Positions 23,886 through 35,384 of a stretch of 64,000 nt of DNA are shown here, one piece after another. The stretch's first letter is position 1. Each line of letters opens with the position of its first letter. The stretch is from the NCBI GenBank assembly GCA_036872755.1, contig JAVHNS010000003.1, forward strand, positions 2,666,001 through 2,730,000, written 5' to 3'. The translations under genes and the position numbers were made by a program. The notes beneath the pieces are model-generated. The model worked only from the letters and a program-made list of their open reading frames with translations. It did no database searches and was not told the origin of the DNA. The DNA is from Orbilia blumenaviensis (taxonomy: Eukaryota > Ascomycota > Orbiliomycetes > Orbiliales > Orbiliaceae).

Positions 23886-25808
23886 AGCCTTAGTATTAAT
23901 TGTGGGTTTAAGGTACATGGATGAGTAGTGTGTCTATAGGTTACAGTATGTACGTATGCCTTACATGTACAGTCAATATTAATAGATATCTTTTTTATCA
24001 ATGTGCATCTATTTTCATTATATATATCATTATATATAGCTCGCGGGATTAACGTTTCAAACTGTAAAGCATATACAATTAATGTATACGGGTGTAAATG
24101 TCCCCAAAATTATTTCGCAGAAAATGATGCATAATTTAAGTCCGCTAAATATATAAGGGAGGAAACAAGATGTTCCATCTTATTTTTACTCCCTTCTCGA
24201 GAGTTATACTCTTTCAAAATTTCGTACGCTTTACGTACCATTTATAGTCGCTGGTTTTAACAGTGTACTTCAAGCTAAAAATAGCCCTTTAGTTCCCGCA
24301 ATTCCACTTGACGTGCGGTAGCAAAGTTGAACAATAGAAACAAGTGAGTTTTCCTTTCGAGGTTTCTCACTTAGTATCCAATCATGATTAATGCCGACAT
24401 TCTAAGGCTTGCATACTGCGGCCAGTAACGAATGCTCATCTTTGCGCTAAGGATCACGCGTATTCTGAGGCACTAATAATTTATTGTTCAGGTTCTGTGG
24501 GTCCTTGATTCATATCATGAATTATGAATGATGTATATAAGAGAACGGTTGCTTACCTGAATATGGTTGTATGTGTATTCTGATCAGATTTAACAATTTT
24601 TCTTGAGGGAGGGTTGCTAATGATGCTCCAGTTTAAATAGAAAGAATTAGATGTGTCTCGGCTAATGTGAATATCTTGATATGCGATTAGTGTATCTGAT
24701 CAGCGCGAGGAACAGTTTATTTTTGGCATGAGAACGATTATCTGCTGCACTGATATGCGCGAAGGCTATGCTTGGGAATACTTTGGGGTTTATCCTCTGA
24801 ATGATTTCTAGACCGACTTTATATTCTTTTATAGTGTAATTATTCGTTTATAGGTAGTTACATCTTTAGTCTACAAACTTTATTTCATTCAATTCTGACT
24901 GCTATGCATGTATTAATTTTATATATGTCAGTACTCAAAATGCAACATCTACAACACGTGTGGTATGTGTAAGGCTTCCTGTTCTGCGTCGCGTGGGTAC
25001 CCTCGACTCTAGGCTTCACCACAGGACTTCTTCCTTCCTTCTTACATACATCACGTAACACGAACTCCATACATATTACAGCACCTGTGTTTTGAATCCA
25101 AAATGAAATGCATTCCTATTTTAATTTAATCGGAATATTTAAGAAGAGTGTAGTGTGGTAGTCTGACTAATTTGTGAGAATGTGGGGTTGAACGGGGCTG
25201 GTGAATGTTCAGGCCTGTACAGAATCCTGATCCGCGCAGTAGCTATACTACTACGATAATAAGATACGACAAAAATATAATTCACGTGTAACTCCACAAC
25301 TACCACCATTAAAGCGAAACTACCACCACCATACCACACCCGTAATCACTAGCATGGACTTATTTACAGTACTGGGTGGCGATCCAGAATAAGTTTAGTT
25401 TCTGCTAACGGTGCGCAACTGTAGTTCTGCAGATTTCTAAAGCTACTAATCTCGAAACTGTAGCTGAGTACTACTCATTAGTTTATGAAAACTGCTATTA
25501 AAACCGGTGCAATATTGGGTGCACTCTTGTTTTGGGTATCATTGTTCTTGTGGTTTTCATTTAATATTATGGCATGAATTTGGTGGCGAGTGCTCTGAAG
25601 GTGCCTTGGGGCATGTTAACATGGTTGTTGATACCAATGATTCTGACGTTGTTAACCATTGGGCTGTTCCCTTTTTTTGTACCTTCAAATTTGGCGAGCT
25701 TATCTTTGTGATATTGCGATAAGTTATTATAGTTGTTGATAAAGTTATTAAAAATAATTGGTCTTGCGGATAAGAATGGTGGAAAGCTATGCTGAGATCT
25801 TTATTTTG

Positions 25809-25809
<1 letters not shown>
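23886..25809. other. Gene-free region
   Basis: No frame with protein-like composition on either strand, and no RNA gene or clear repeat was recognised. Confidence 0.45.
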
Positions 25810-25849
<40 letters not shown>

Positions 25850-25852
25850 AAA
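25810..25852. repeat. T20-A23 perfect homopolymer palindrome
   Basis: Twenty T residues are followed directly by 23 A residues. The tract is self-complementary, so it could form a hairpin, or it could mark two abutting poly(A) tails or an assembly or sequencing fault. Confidence 0.9.
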
Positions 25853-26474
25853 CATTGGTTAATAGATATAGGTGTAGAACAGAAATAATTAAATATAGTG
25901 GATTATGAAAAGTTATAGTGGATTGTGAGGGGTTGTCAAAGTCAACGCTGTTAGGAGGTTTAGGCATGAGACAGTAAATTTGGTAAATTCGAAATGATTT
26001 TTGTTTTGTGTTACCAGAATAGCCTATTAGATGTTTGGAATTGAAAATATGAATTGAGATAAACTTGGGAGGAAGATGGAAGATTGGTTGGTTATTTGCT
26101 GTTATGCTGATGTGTGTTAGAGGAGAAGGGTGGTGGAAAGAATTGAGGGTTGATTTCTTATATACTGAGATCTTGGCTGTTATCTAGCATTTTATTGATA
26201 AAAGTAAGAAACTTTAGAAGATTTGGAAGAATGTTTGAGGCTGCTTCGCATTTTACCTTGTTTGGCCCTGTCCAAATTCATATGCCAGTATTCGTGTAAC
26301 GTTGATTGGTCTAATAGAACGGTGCACGATGTGGTTTCAAACTAGAGATGGCGGTTGTAGGTTGTAAATGCCAGTGGTGTTTTTAGGAAATAATCTAACC
26401 GGTGCGTCACAAAATGAAGCGAGGTGCATTTTTAAACAAACCTCTCTACTCCGGAACAACTTCCTAACTTGTGT

Positions 26475-27405
26475 TTAGAAGTACTTACCTAGGTAGGTAC
26501 TTAAAGGTTTACTTGGGTAATTGTCTGTGTAGTCGGCACGTAGTCTGGGCGAGCAGCTAACCCGGTAAGCGCGTTCTAGTATATTATTCGTACCTTCCCG
26601 CCTCAATGCGATGAATAACTTATTGTATGTGACGGCAGCTAGCATATACCGTTTTTGTTCCAACCACCCCTCGCCGAGGCTGGAAGCCACTGGGGTCCAT
26701 ACGATCCATGTATGCATGTACGCGTCCAGGATAGTCACATAGCACGGATATATTCCAACCAAAACAACCATCTTCCTCCATCAGATACATATACATTAGC
26801 GAGGTTTCAAGATGTTCAAGCCACGCCAGTTGACGGAAATAGACATCAGGTTCAAAAAGTTGCTGGATGCCAGCCCAATGCCAAAAGTACCTGCTCGGAA
26901 CTCTTCCTATCACGCCCAAGGGGTAAACGTTATAAACGGTCGATTAACTAACATGCTACATCGTTGTCCTGGCATATAGTGTGTTCAGCGAATATATGAC
27001 AGCTTGGGGCGACATCACCGACAAGGACATCAGCGAAGTCTAGAACAGCAACAACCGACAGGGGGTGAACCGGACCCCGGAATTCGTCGTCGTGAGCCGT
27101 CAAAGTCTGACCAGAAGGACCAACCTGTGTCTCTTGAAGTACACACCCACCCACATCTAAAGGCGGAACCATCCTCACCCCCTGTGGGCGATACACAGCA
27201 AAGACCAAAGGCTGATGTGTCAATAATTTCCAACAATGGTGTGGAGCAGAATGTCGCCATAAATGCTCGAAGGAAGCAGGGCAGTTATAGGGTTCGGCAA
27301 CTTCAAAGTTTAAGTAGAACGACGCTAATGAGAATCGATAGAAGTCTATACCTAAAACTAGAGCTAGAAGCGAAGTTTACCCACAAGTACTTGATACTAG
27401 GATAA
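26475..27405. other. Ambiguous region with open frames on both strands
   Basis: Overlapping ORFs of 75-135 codons exist on both strands. The minus frame at about 26620-26919 (RYFWHWAGIQQLFEPDVYFR and onward) and the plus frame at 27004-27405 (polar, Pro/Gln-rich) are the most protein-like. I could not connect either to further exons with good splice signals, nor assign a family. It may be a decayed gene, so no CDS is claimed. Confidence 0.25.
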
Positions 27406-27936
27406 CAACTTCTCGAAGGCGAAGGTCTGCACGTTCTTCAGGCCCAAGAGAATATTGGATTTTGGGGTCACACCGCGGGAAACCAGTTTACAATGAGGCT
27501 GCACTGTCAAAGCCAAGGGTATAAATGTTCAGGCTACAATATTAGAAATGTGGTGGTTGAGGTCAAGCAAATTCCCGTAATAATCTGGACTGAACCAGGT
27601 TCGTATTTAAATTTGGATCAAGCAGATAGAAGTCGCGCGTCCACGAGACTGAGAGTCCGGGGTTGCCTTGCAAACTTTTCAGTCCTCTACGGGAAACAAA
27701 AAGAAAAAAAGTATATGCGTTATCATGCCCGTCATGAACCGTTCGATACCCGGATAACAGAGAAAAATAGCAAACCGGAAAGGAACAGACACGGTATCAG
27801 GAATAGGGGAATGTTACAGTACATTGAAATGTGAAAAAAGGAATCCCAAAACCCCGCGCCATTACATTATACTAAGCAATGAAAAAAAAAAAAAAACCAG
27901 AAAGTCGTATCAAAAGTACAAACAGGTTCCACAAGT
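27406..27936. other. Downstream flank of H2A, no gene seen
   Basis: A 113-codon plus frame at 27493-27834 has no recognisable features. An A14 tract near 27882 precedes the 3' end of H2A. Confidence 0.4.
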
Positions 27937-28493
27937 TTAGATTTCTTGGGAAGCACCCTTCTGGGCCTTTCCGGTCTTCTTTGGGAGAAGGTTGTTGTGG
28001 ATGTTGGGCAAGACACCACCTGTTTGGATAGGTATTAGTACATAGTTTAAAAACACCAAACATTGTTGAAGTATATACGTACCCTGTGCGATTGTGACGT
28101 GTCCGAGAAGCTTGTTCAATTCCTCATCGTTCCTGATGGCGAGCTGGAGATGACGTGGGATGATACGGGTCTTCTTGTTGTCGCGAGCAGCGTTGCCAGC
28201 CAATTCCAAGATTTCGGCGGCGAGATACTCGAGAACGGCGGCGAGGTAGACTGGGGCACCGGCACCGACACGCTGGGCGTAGTTACCCTTGCGCAAGAGT
28301 CTGTGAACACGACCGACTGGGAAAGCAAGACCGGCCTTGGAGGATCGGCTGGAGATGGGGAAATTGCATGTTAGAGCTTAGGAAACAAAGTTTGCATGAA
28401 AGGCTGCGGGAAAAGATCGCATAATACACACCTTTGAGAGGTCTTTGTGCTACCAGAAGCAGCCTTTCCACCGGATTTTCCACCAGAAGCCAT
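27937..28493 (-). CDS. H2A: Histone H2A
   Basis: Exons on the minus strand: 28493-28432, 28348-28083 and 28019-27937, giving 136 residues. Donors are GTGTGT and GTACGT; acceptors are TCCAG and AACAG. The product is the core nucleosome histone that pairs with H2B. The N-terminal tail is Gly/Lys/Ser-rich ([14 protein letters not shown]). The core keeps the [20 protein letters not shown] region, the acidic-patch segment and [20 protein letters not shown]. The C-terminus ends ASQEI, retaining the SQ motif that is phosphorylated after DNA breaks in fungal H2A. It is transcribed divergently from H2B, 1.26 kb away, the usual fungal arrangement for S-phase co-expression. Confidence 0.97.
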
Positions 28494-28846
28494 TTTATTG
28501 ATTTAGGGGATTAAAAGTTGGGAAAACTTGGATGGTGAGGTTTGAGGATTTGGTGGTCTCGGTGGACACGTAAGGTCGATGGGTTTAGTATTGTTTTGGG
28601 GGTGTGTATATGGGCGATGGAAATGGGAGAAGAAGGGAGCAAAATCGAGAGAAGATAGGAAGCTGTGTCGGGGGAGCGAGTGGATTTAAATAGCTGGGCG
28701 CGGTTCGCGAAAGTCCACACAAATCACCACAAAAATAAAATGTGTTTTTTGGGGCGCAACACACAACACACGCTCTCACACACGCTCACATACACGTCTG
28801 TCCCCACGCGCCAAGCAACGCGCGCGTCGGAACGAGGATGGTGGTT

Positions 28847-28878
<32 letters not shown>

Positions 28879-29750
28879 AACCAGTAATATCGACCTCATC
28901 GTACATCGCTTTGATACGGAAGATTTCACGAAATATGTCTACACAGTAATGATACTCTTTTCTTTCTCTTTTTTTCTTTCTATCTTTTTTTTTTTTTTTA
29001 CTTTCTTGCAAAGGGCGATTAGATACCTAGTTAGCTGTCAGCGACAGCCATAGCTTGCCATCACCAATTATCGTTGTAGATACTTTTAGCTAAATATTGA
29101 ATACAAACTCGTAAGCAAGTAGGTACTTAAGCTTGTAGACATGTATGTATACACGATCAATCGATACTTATGTGATAAGGTACCTATCCCGCGCATTATG
29201 TCGCCGATGAGGCCGTTAGCTCAGTGCTTACTTACTTACTTAAGCAAGCAAGCAAAGAAAGAAAGAAGTACCCACGCAGGTACATACAGCTTGAGTCACG
29301 TTGGGAGAGAGCTGTGAAGCTTGCCTTGCGCCAGGACCGATCGCAGATACCAAGTCCATAGCGCGGTGCCCTGGTTATTTGGGGGCCAAGGGCGCAATCC
29401 GGTTAGCGTGGAAAAACAAAGGTGGGTTGCTGGCTGTCCAGCTTACCAGCTTAAAAGGGCGTTGGGCAGCCACACGCCCATTTTTTCGGGTTTTGATTTT
29501 ATTTTTCGTTTATTTGGGTTTTGGTGGTGATCTTGTCGAAATCGCTTGCAACCTACAAATACTCGTGTCCTCCCTCGACTCTTCCCTGGATCTCTCTCCT
29601 CCCTTCCCTCCATTTCTTCTCCATTTCACTCCTCAGAAACCACAACCCACCTTTCGAAGCCAGCCATCCACTCCAACAAGGTCATTTGTACCGTCTTTTC
29701 AACGCGTCAACCCCTAACTTTTAACAAAAACACCAAAACAAACCTTCGAA
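28494..29750. promoter_or_regulatory. Shared divergent H2A/H2B promoter region
   Basis: The 1257 bases separate the start codons of H2A (minus) and H2B (plus). Contents include a CT-rich leader before H2B, an (ATG)n run at 28847-28878, a poly(T) tract at about 28987-29001 and TTAC/AAGC short repeats at about 29229-29252. Co-regulation is inferred from the arrangement; no specific operator was recognised. Confidence 0.6.
28847..28878. repeat. (ATG)n microsatellite
   Basis: About ten ATG/GAT trinucleotide units lie within the H2A/H2B intergenic region. They give a His run in one frame of the opposite strand, which is not a gene. Confidence 0.9.
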
Positions 29751-30379
<629 letters not shown>

Positions 30380-30923
30380 GCATTGAAGTAATTTGGTTTC
30401 GCGTTTTTTGTCGTTTCATCTGGGAGATGGCGTTTGAACTTTTCCTAATTTTTGATAAACACTCTGAATATCCCCGAGGGTCAGATCCTTATACTATTCT
30501 GGTCCTCAAAATGTTTCATCCTCTTTGGCATGTCCTCCCTCCTACACCACCCGTCTCCATGTCAAAACATACCTCGCAAGCCTCATGAGCCACCACGATT
30601 CTTCCAATTATTTTAAACCCGAAGTCTCGTGCGTTTTTCCCTAATACGAAAACGTGCAATCATGTCTTGTTCCGCTTATGACCGCGTATATTTTTTCCTC
30701 TTTCTGCGATGATGGGTTCATGGGTTTCTGCGCATCTCTTACTCGGGTTCAAGCTTTTTCTTTTATCGGGGTACTTGGCTTTGTATAATACTAGGTTTAC
30801 GAATCCAACCTTTCTCCCAAATTGCTGAATTTACATGCGTAGAATTTGATAAACCGGCCTAATTGTCCCGGGTTTCCAAGGACGGCGCAGAAGCCAAAGG
30901 TCAAAGGTATACATTATATCAAT
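30380..30923. other. Intergenic 3' flanks of H2B and the Nudix gene
   Basis: Two genes converge here. The sequence holds 3' UTRs only, and no further gene or repeat was seen. Confidence 0.6.
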
Positions 30924-32398
30924 TTAACCAGAAAGATATCCTGCCCATGTGCTTCGAACAAGATATCTTATGGTAATGCTAAATGCCATGACTCTGAATA
31001 TAACGGTAGCATATGCAGCCCGCCGAACGAATCCATAGTACCCCTTGATCAAGTGATCAACGATGCTTATCCTAGCCTCGTGTAGAGGCTGGGATTTTCG
31101 GCCCCCTGAGACTGCTGTCATACCAATGACATCGCTAAATTTGTACTCCATGAGATCTTCCTTACGGCTTCGTCGATACCCACGTGAAAGAATCCAAACC
31201 AACGAATTAAAGTCCCAGCCCCTAAAAAATGGGTACTGGAATGACTCAACAAAGTTAAACGGCGGTAGGAAATCAAGCATATCTGCTAAAACGGCATATG
31301 TGATCCCCCAGAGCATCAGATCCCCCATCCCTTGCTTTCGGTCTGTTTCCGACATCATACAGTCCCGAACTACGCTATGGGAAACCTCTTCCGGCCTAAG
31401 GTGCACAGCGGAAAAATACATCGGTCCCAGTAGCACATTGAAGACGGGCTTTAGAAGTTGTGTGGTGCTGGACGCCATCCTGTCCGATACATCGACTGCG
31501 TGTTCTGTTTTATGCTTGCTGTCGAGGAGAAAATGTATCGGTATCCAGAATGCCGCTGCGACCTCTGCAGCCTGCAGTTTGAACTCTGGGACCTCGTTCT
31601 TCGCCCACAAGAATACTACAGTGCTCCAGCCGTCAATACTGATTCAATATACTAAACACTGTACAGTTACCGCTACTTACCATAAGGACATAGGACCATC
31701 AACCTAACATACCATATGCATCCCCATGATCATTAGCTCCTGCCACCCATCCACAAAATCATGTGTATTCACACTGCCTAAATAATCACTCACGGTTTCT
31801 GTCCCCAGTTTGTAATAATGACCCTTTGCGGTAAAGCACCACAGAGCAAAGCATCTTCGGATGTCAAATCGAGCCCAACCTCTTCCATGCATTCTCGAAC
31901 GGCCGTAACCTCGTCCCCTTCATCCGTTTTATCCCTCCTCCCACCAGGTAAAGCAACATGTCCGGTCCACCGATCACCGGCTCTGGTAGACCTCTTTATG
32001 AATAATATCTCTGCCGTTGAATCTCTAGCCCAAGCCTGCTCGAATACATCCTCAATTTCGCCGGCGTGACATATTCCATACGGATCCTTCCTTGAAGATC
32101 TACGGTGGCGCTGATGCTGATATGACGATGCATCAGCAGTTTCGCCATTCAGGGACGACGAAGATGAAGACTGGTGCCGCAGACGGATGACAATCGCTAC
32201 CGATGCTCTCTTTTCTGGTCCTGCAACGTCATGGACGCGGCGTACTGTCAAATCTTGCAAAAAGCGCTGGCGAGCAGGTGGAAAAAAAAAAAATACAAAG
32301 TTTCAATCAGCACTTGTTGGGCAGTTATCAATCTCTTTACAAAATCATTGTGTGAATATATAACACTATACCTTTAAGTATATATTGAGGTCGCTCAT
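30924..32398 (-). CDS. Nudix hydrolase, Pcd1/NUDT7-like
   Basis: Exons on the minus strand: 32398-32372, 32266-31794, 31703-31681 and 31615-30924, giving 404 residues. The 23-nt third exon is supported because joining it yields LMVLCPYVFLW, a block I recall as conserved in this fungal family. The Nudix box lies at about 117-141 (GGRRDKTDEGDEVTAV then RECMEEVGL). It has one residue more between the glycine and RE than the textbook motif, as in CoA-pyrophosphatase members. The preceding ILFIKRSTRAGDRWTGHVALPGG segment also fits that group, so hydrolysis of CoA or another nucleoside diphosphate derivative is likely. The C-terminal half contains hydrophobic stretches (for example LLWGITYAVLADMLDFLPPF) of unknown role. 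The first exon (MSDLNIYLK) is inferred from frame continuity with a slightly weak donor (GTATAG). Confidence 0.85.
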
Positions 32399-32919
32399 AT
32401 CCAGGTCGATTCCATATAACATCTAATATTTCTGCACAATGGGGCGGAGTTTGAAAAAAAAAAAAAACTGTATAAATTTTAGAGTTCAAATGACTGGTAT
32501 GTTGAAGTTGTGTTGGACAATATGCATGCGATGAACAATCAGCTCATGGGTAGAGAGATATAGACTGATAATATGAAAGTCTGCATCCTAGCAATCGATC
32601 GCGAAGTTACTTAAAAATACCTGTTAAAGGAGGTTTACTAATCCTATGAATGCCGAGCCGCGGAAAAAAAAAAGAAAACGTAGGTGGTGACTAATATACA
32701 CACTATGAGCACACATCCACATAATAACCCAAAAACACTACAAAAAAAAAAAAAAAACCCGGAATGGCGATCAGAAAGAAATTTTGGGAAGTAATGGTCA
32801 TGTTGGGAGTATCGTTTTGTGTTCATTGACGTGAAGACTATATATTATATTACTGCTTTCACTATGTAATAAACACGCGGCCAGCCTTGAAAGCATCATA
32901 ACATAATTCGACCAAAAGC
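32399..32919. other. Intergenic region, nothing recognised
   Basis: Contains A13-A15 tracts at about 32454 and 32740 and no plausible coding frame. Confidence 0.5.
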
Positions 32920-34610
32920 TCATCTTGTCACTGCGGCATGTAGTACTTGTGTACGGAAGAAGCCGCCCTTAGTCTTCTCGATGACTTGCTGGTAGACTGA
33001 CTGGGGTGGATGGTTCATGATGACGGTTCCCTGTATTTATATGTTAACATTCGCGCCCAGAAAACTTGATGCGCTCGATCGTTTGGTACATACGTTCTTG
33101 TAATCAATCTTAGCATCCACTCTTGTATCTTTGATTAAATTGACGATCCATTTCTCTCCATCGTCTTGAGATAGATTCAAGCGTTGGGAAAGGTCACTGC
33201 TCAAATGTTAGTATGGGTCGTTTTAGGACAGGAGATATTAGGTCCACGTACTTGATATCGATTCTCTGATGTATCCGGCAGTAGGCTTCGCTGATGAGGT
33301 GCCTCGCCGATTCGACAAAGGCGTTCTTCGACTCGACTCCCTCCGCCTGCTCAGTCGCACAGAAGACCTGCAAAAAGAAGTCACTTCGGATGACTTCCTC
33401 TGCCTCGCCGAGTTTCTTCTGAGCCTCCTCGAAATCGAAATCGAGGTGCAAGGCAGCAATGAACTCGGTGATTGGGTCGCTGTACTCATACAACTCCTGT
33501 TTAACAACACGGACGAGATCTTTGAACTGCTTCTGCTGGATAGCCGCGGCCCTAGAGCTTCCGCTGTTTTTCTTGCTAGTGATGACAGCGGCGACAAGGT
33601 AACGGAGAACCCAGGGACAGGAGGTCTGGATGGTGTTGATGAAGTTGGGGGAGAAGAAGAGCTCGAGGATGGTATCACGAGCAGCTTCGTGGTTAAACAG
33701 GGGGAAGAGGGCCCAGTGAATAAGCCAGGTGCGCTGCTGAAGTTGAGCTGTGGGACTTAGGAATGGCTTTGTGTCAATGGCCTCCTTTATCTTCTGGATC
33801 TCCTCCATGGCACCTTCCCAGTTGACTGTCAAGATCTCACAGGCAAGCTTTCCCCAGCTGGCCTGGTTAACCTTGTCACTGTCTGTAGACTACGATGTGA
33901 CTTAGTATTGGCTATTATCGAAGAGGTAAAGCAAAGTATATTTGGGTAGCACTTACCAGAATCCTGAATGAGTACAGGATATCGGAGGCTTGGTCGTAGC
34001 TTCCACGGCTGTAGGCAGCTTGGCCATATTTTAACAGAGCATCGATCATATCATCTGTGACCTAAACCAAATCAAACCCCGGGGAAAAAGTCAGCCATTG
34101 TCCCTTAAAATCCCCTATCCTAAGCACATCCTAAGCACGAATATTATCTCGGGGACGTACACCATGGTTGTCCTTCAAGAACTGTAAATTCTGCATCTTG
34201 TCGGATCTGAAGTTGGCGATAACATCCGGATTTTCCAACAGACCCGTAATCTTCGCGGTTTCGTCCTGCAGAGCAGTCCATTCCTGCATAACCTTCTCCC
34301 TCTTTAATAGAAACTCTCGGGGTATATCTATATCATCTTTGCCGTGAATCTGTTTCCATAGATCCATCAGGTAGTCCGTCATATTTGTGGGTTCGAGCAG
34401 GTCGTATGTATTCTGTAGCAGCTCTTCGGCCGGGTAAAACTGCTGATCTCGCAGGAAGGCGAGCAGATGGAAGATAAGGTGGCGGTCCAGGTACGGCATG
34501 ATTTTTGGTGTCAAGTCATACTTTCTGGCGATCTCAATGGCACTGAGGGGAGCCTCTTCTTTGTTGGTGGCCTCTGCCACAACAGGAACCTGAGGCTCCT
34601 CTGACGACAT
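32920..34610 (-). CDS. INT6: Translation initiation factor eIF3 subunit e (Int6)
   Basis: Exons on the minus strand: 34610-34161, 34061-33957, 33889-33252, 33196-33094 and 33030-32920, giving 468 residues. All four introns are 55-99 nt with GTACGT, GTAAGT or GTATGT donors. The product is a PCI-domain subunit of the eIF3 scaffold, which recruits mRNA and tRNA to the 40S ribosome. The N-terminal eIF3e domain starts near residue 25 ([20 protein letters not shown]) and the PCI region lies at about 240-410 ([12 protein letters not shown]...DLSQRL, then [14 protein letters not shown]). The ATG giving MSSEEPQ was chosen because the longer open frame upstream has no ATG. Length is close to family members of about 445 residues. 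Confidence 0.95.
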
Positions 34611-35384
34611 GTCGTGGTGGTGGTAGGGAGGCTCAAGATAATCCAGGTAGGTTAGAAAGGAGGAAGAAGACGGTTGCAATTATAGTAAGGTGTGATGGGG
34701 AGAGCCGTATGCGCTCCCGGTATATTCTTGTGGGGTTTACTGCTGGGGGGTTTTTTTGGTTTGAATCAATAATAGTAAAAAGACAAGCTTGAAAAAATTG
34801 TTGTGTGGGTTAGAAAATTTTAACGCCATCAGACCTCCAAAAAGAGCTATTCTAGACGCAACAAACGCCCGCAAACGCCGTGTGCCAGCGATTCGAGGCC
34901 CGGACTTCGAAGGCAAGCTTGAGAATACCATATAGTACTAAATTTAGATACAGTACATACAGGTAGTACCTAATTACCATCTCCAGAGCAATTATCGCGC
35001 GTCTTAAACCACCAGCGCCCTAACCGGACCGACTGGTATATATATCCCTAACAATGCAACCGTATCCCGACCGACCCCCCCAAAATGTATCGCATTATAT
35101 AGGACCGAAAACAGGAAAATTATATGAAATGAAATCTTTCGAAGCATTCTTGTAACGCTTATGAAACAGAGTAAGGTAAAGAGCGTGAGTAAGGACAGAC
35201 AAAGCGTTTGCCAAAATTACAAGATCTCCTGACGCCAACGCCCACGGATTTGGAACGAACAATCTTCACAACTGGTCTATCGAGCCGCACAAAACAGTAT
35301 TTCGCAGGTCGGGCTAGTGCGGGACCCCGACTTGTTTTTATTAAACAGTATGTTATCGGATTGGGTTTTTGGGGTGCCCATGAT
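34611..35384. other. Intergenic region upstream of eIF3e
   Basis: Holds the eIF3e 5' leader and the 3' flank of the oxysterol-binding gene. A C7 run near 35080 and plus-strand shadow ORFs are the only other content. Confidence 0.5.

Noticed and set aside
29205..29255. GCCGTTAGCTCAGT looks like a tRNA A box
   Set aside because: No B box (GGTTCGAATCC type) follows and no cloverleaf can be drawn; the downstream sequence is simple TTAC/AAGC repeats.
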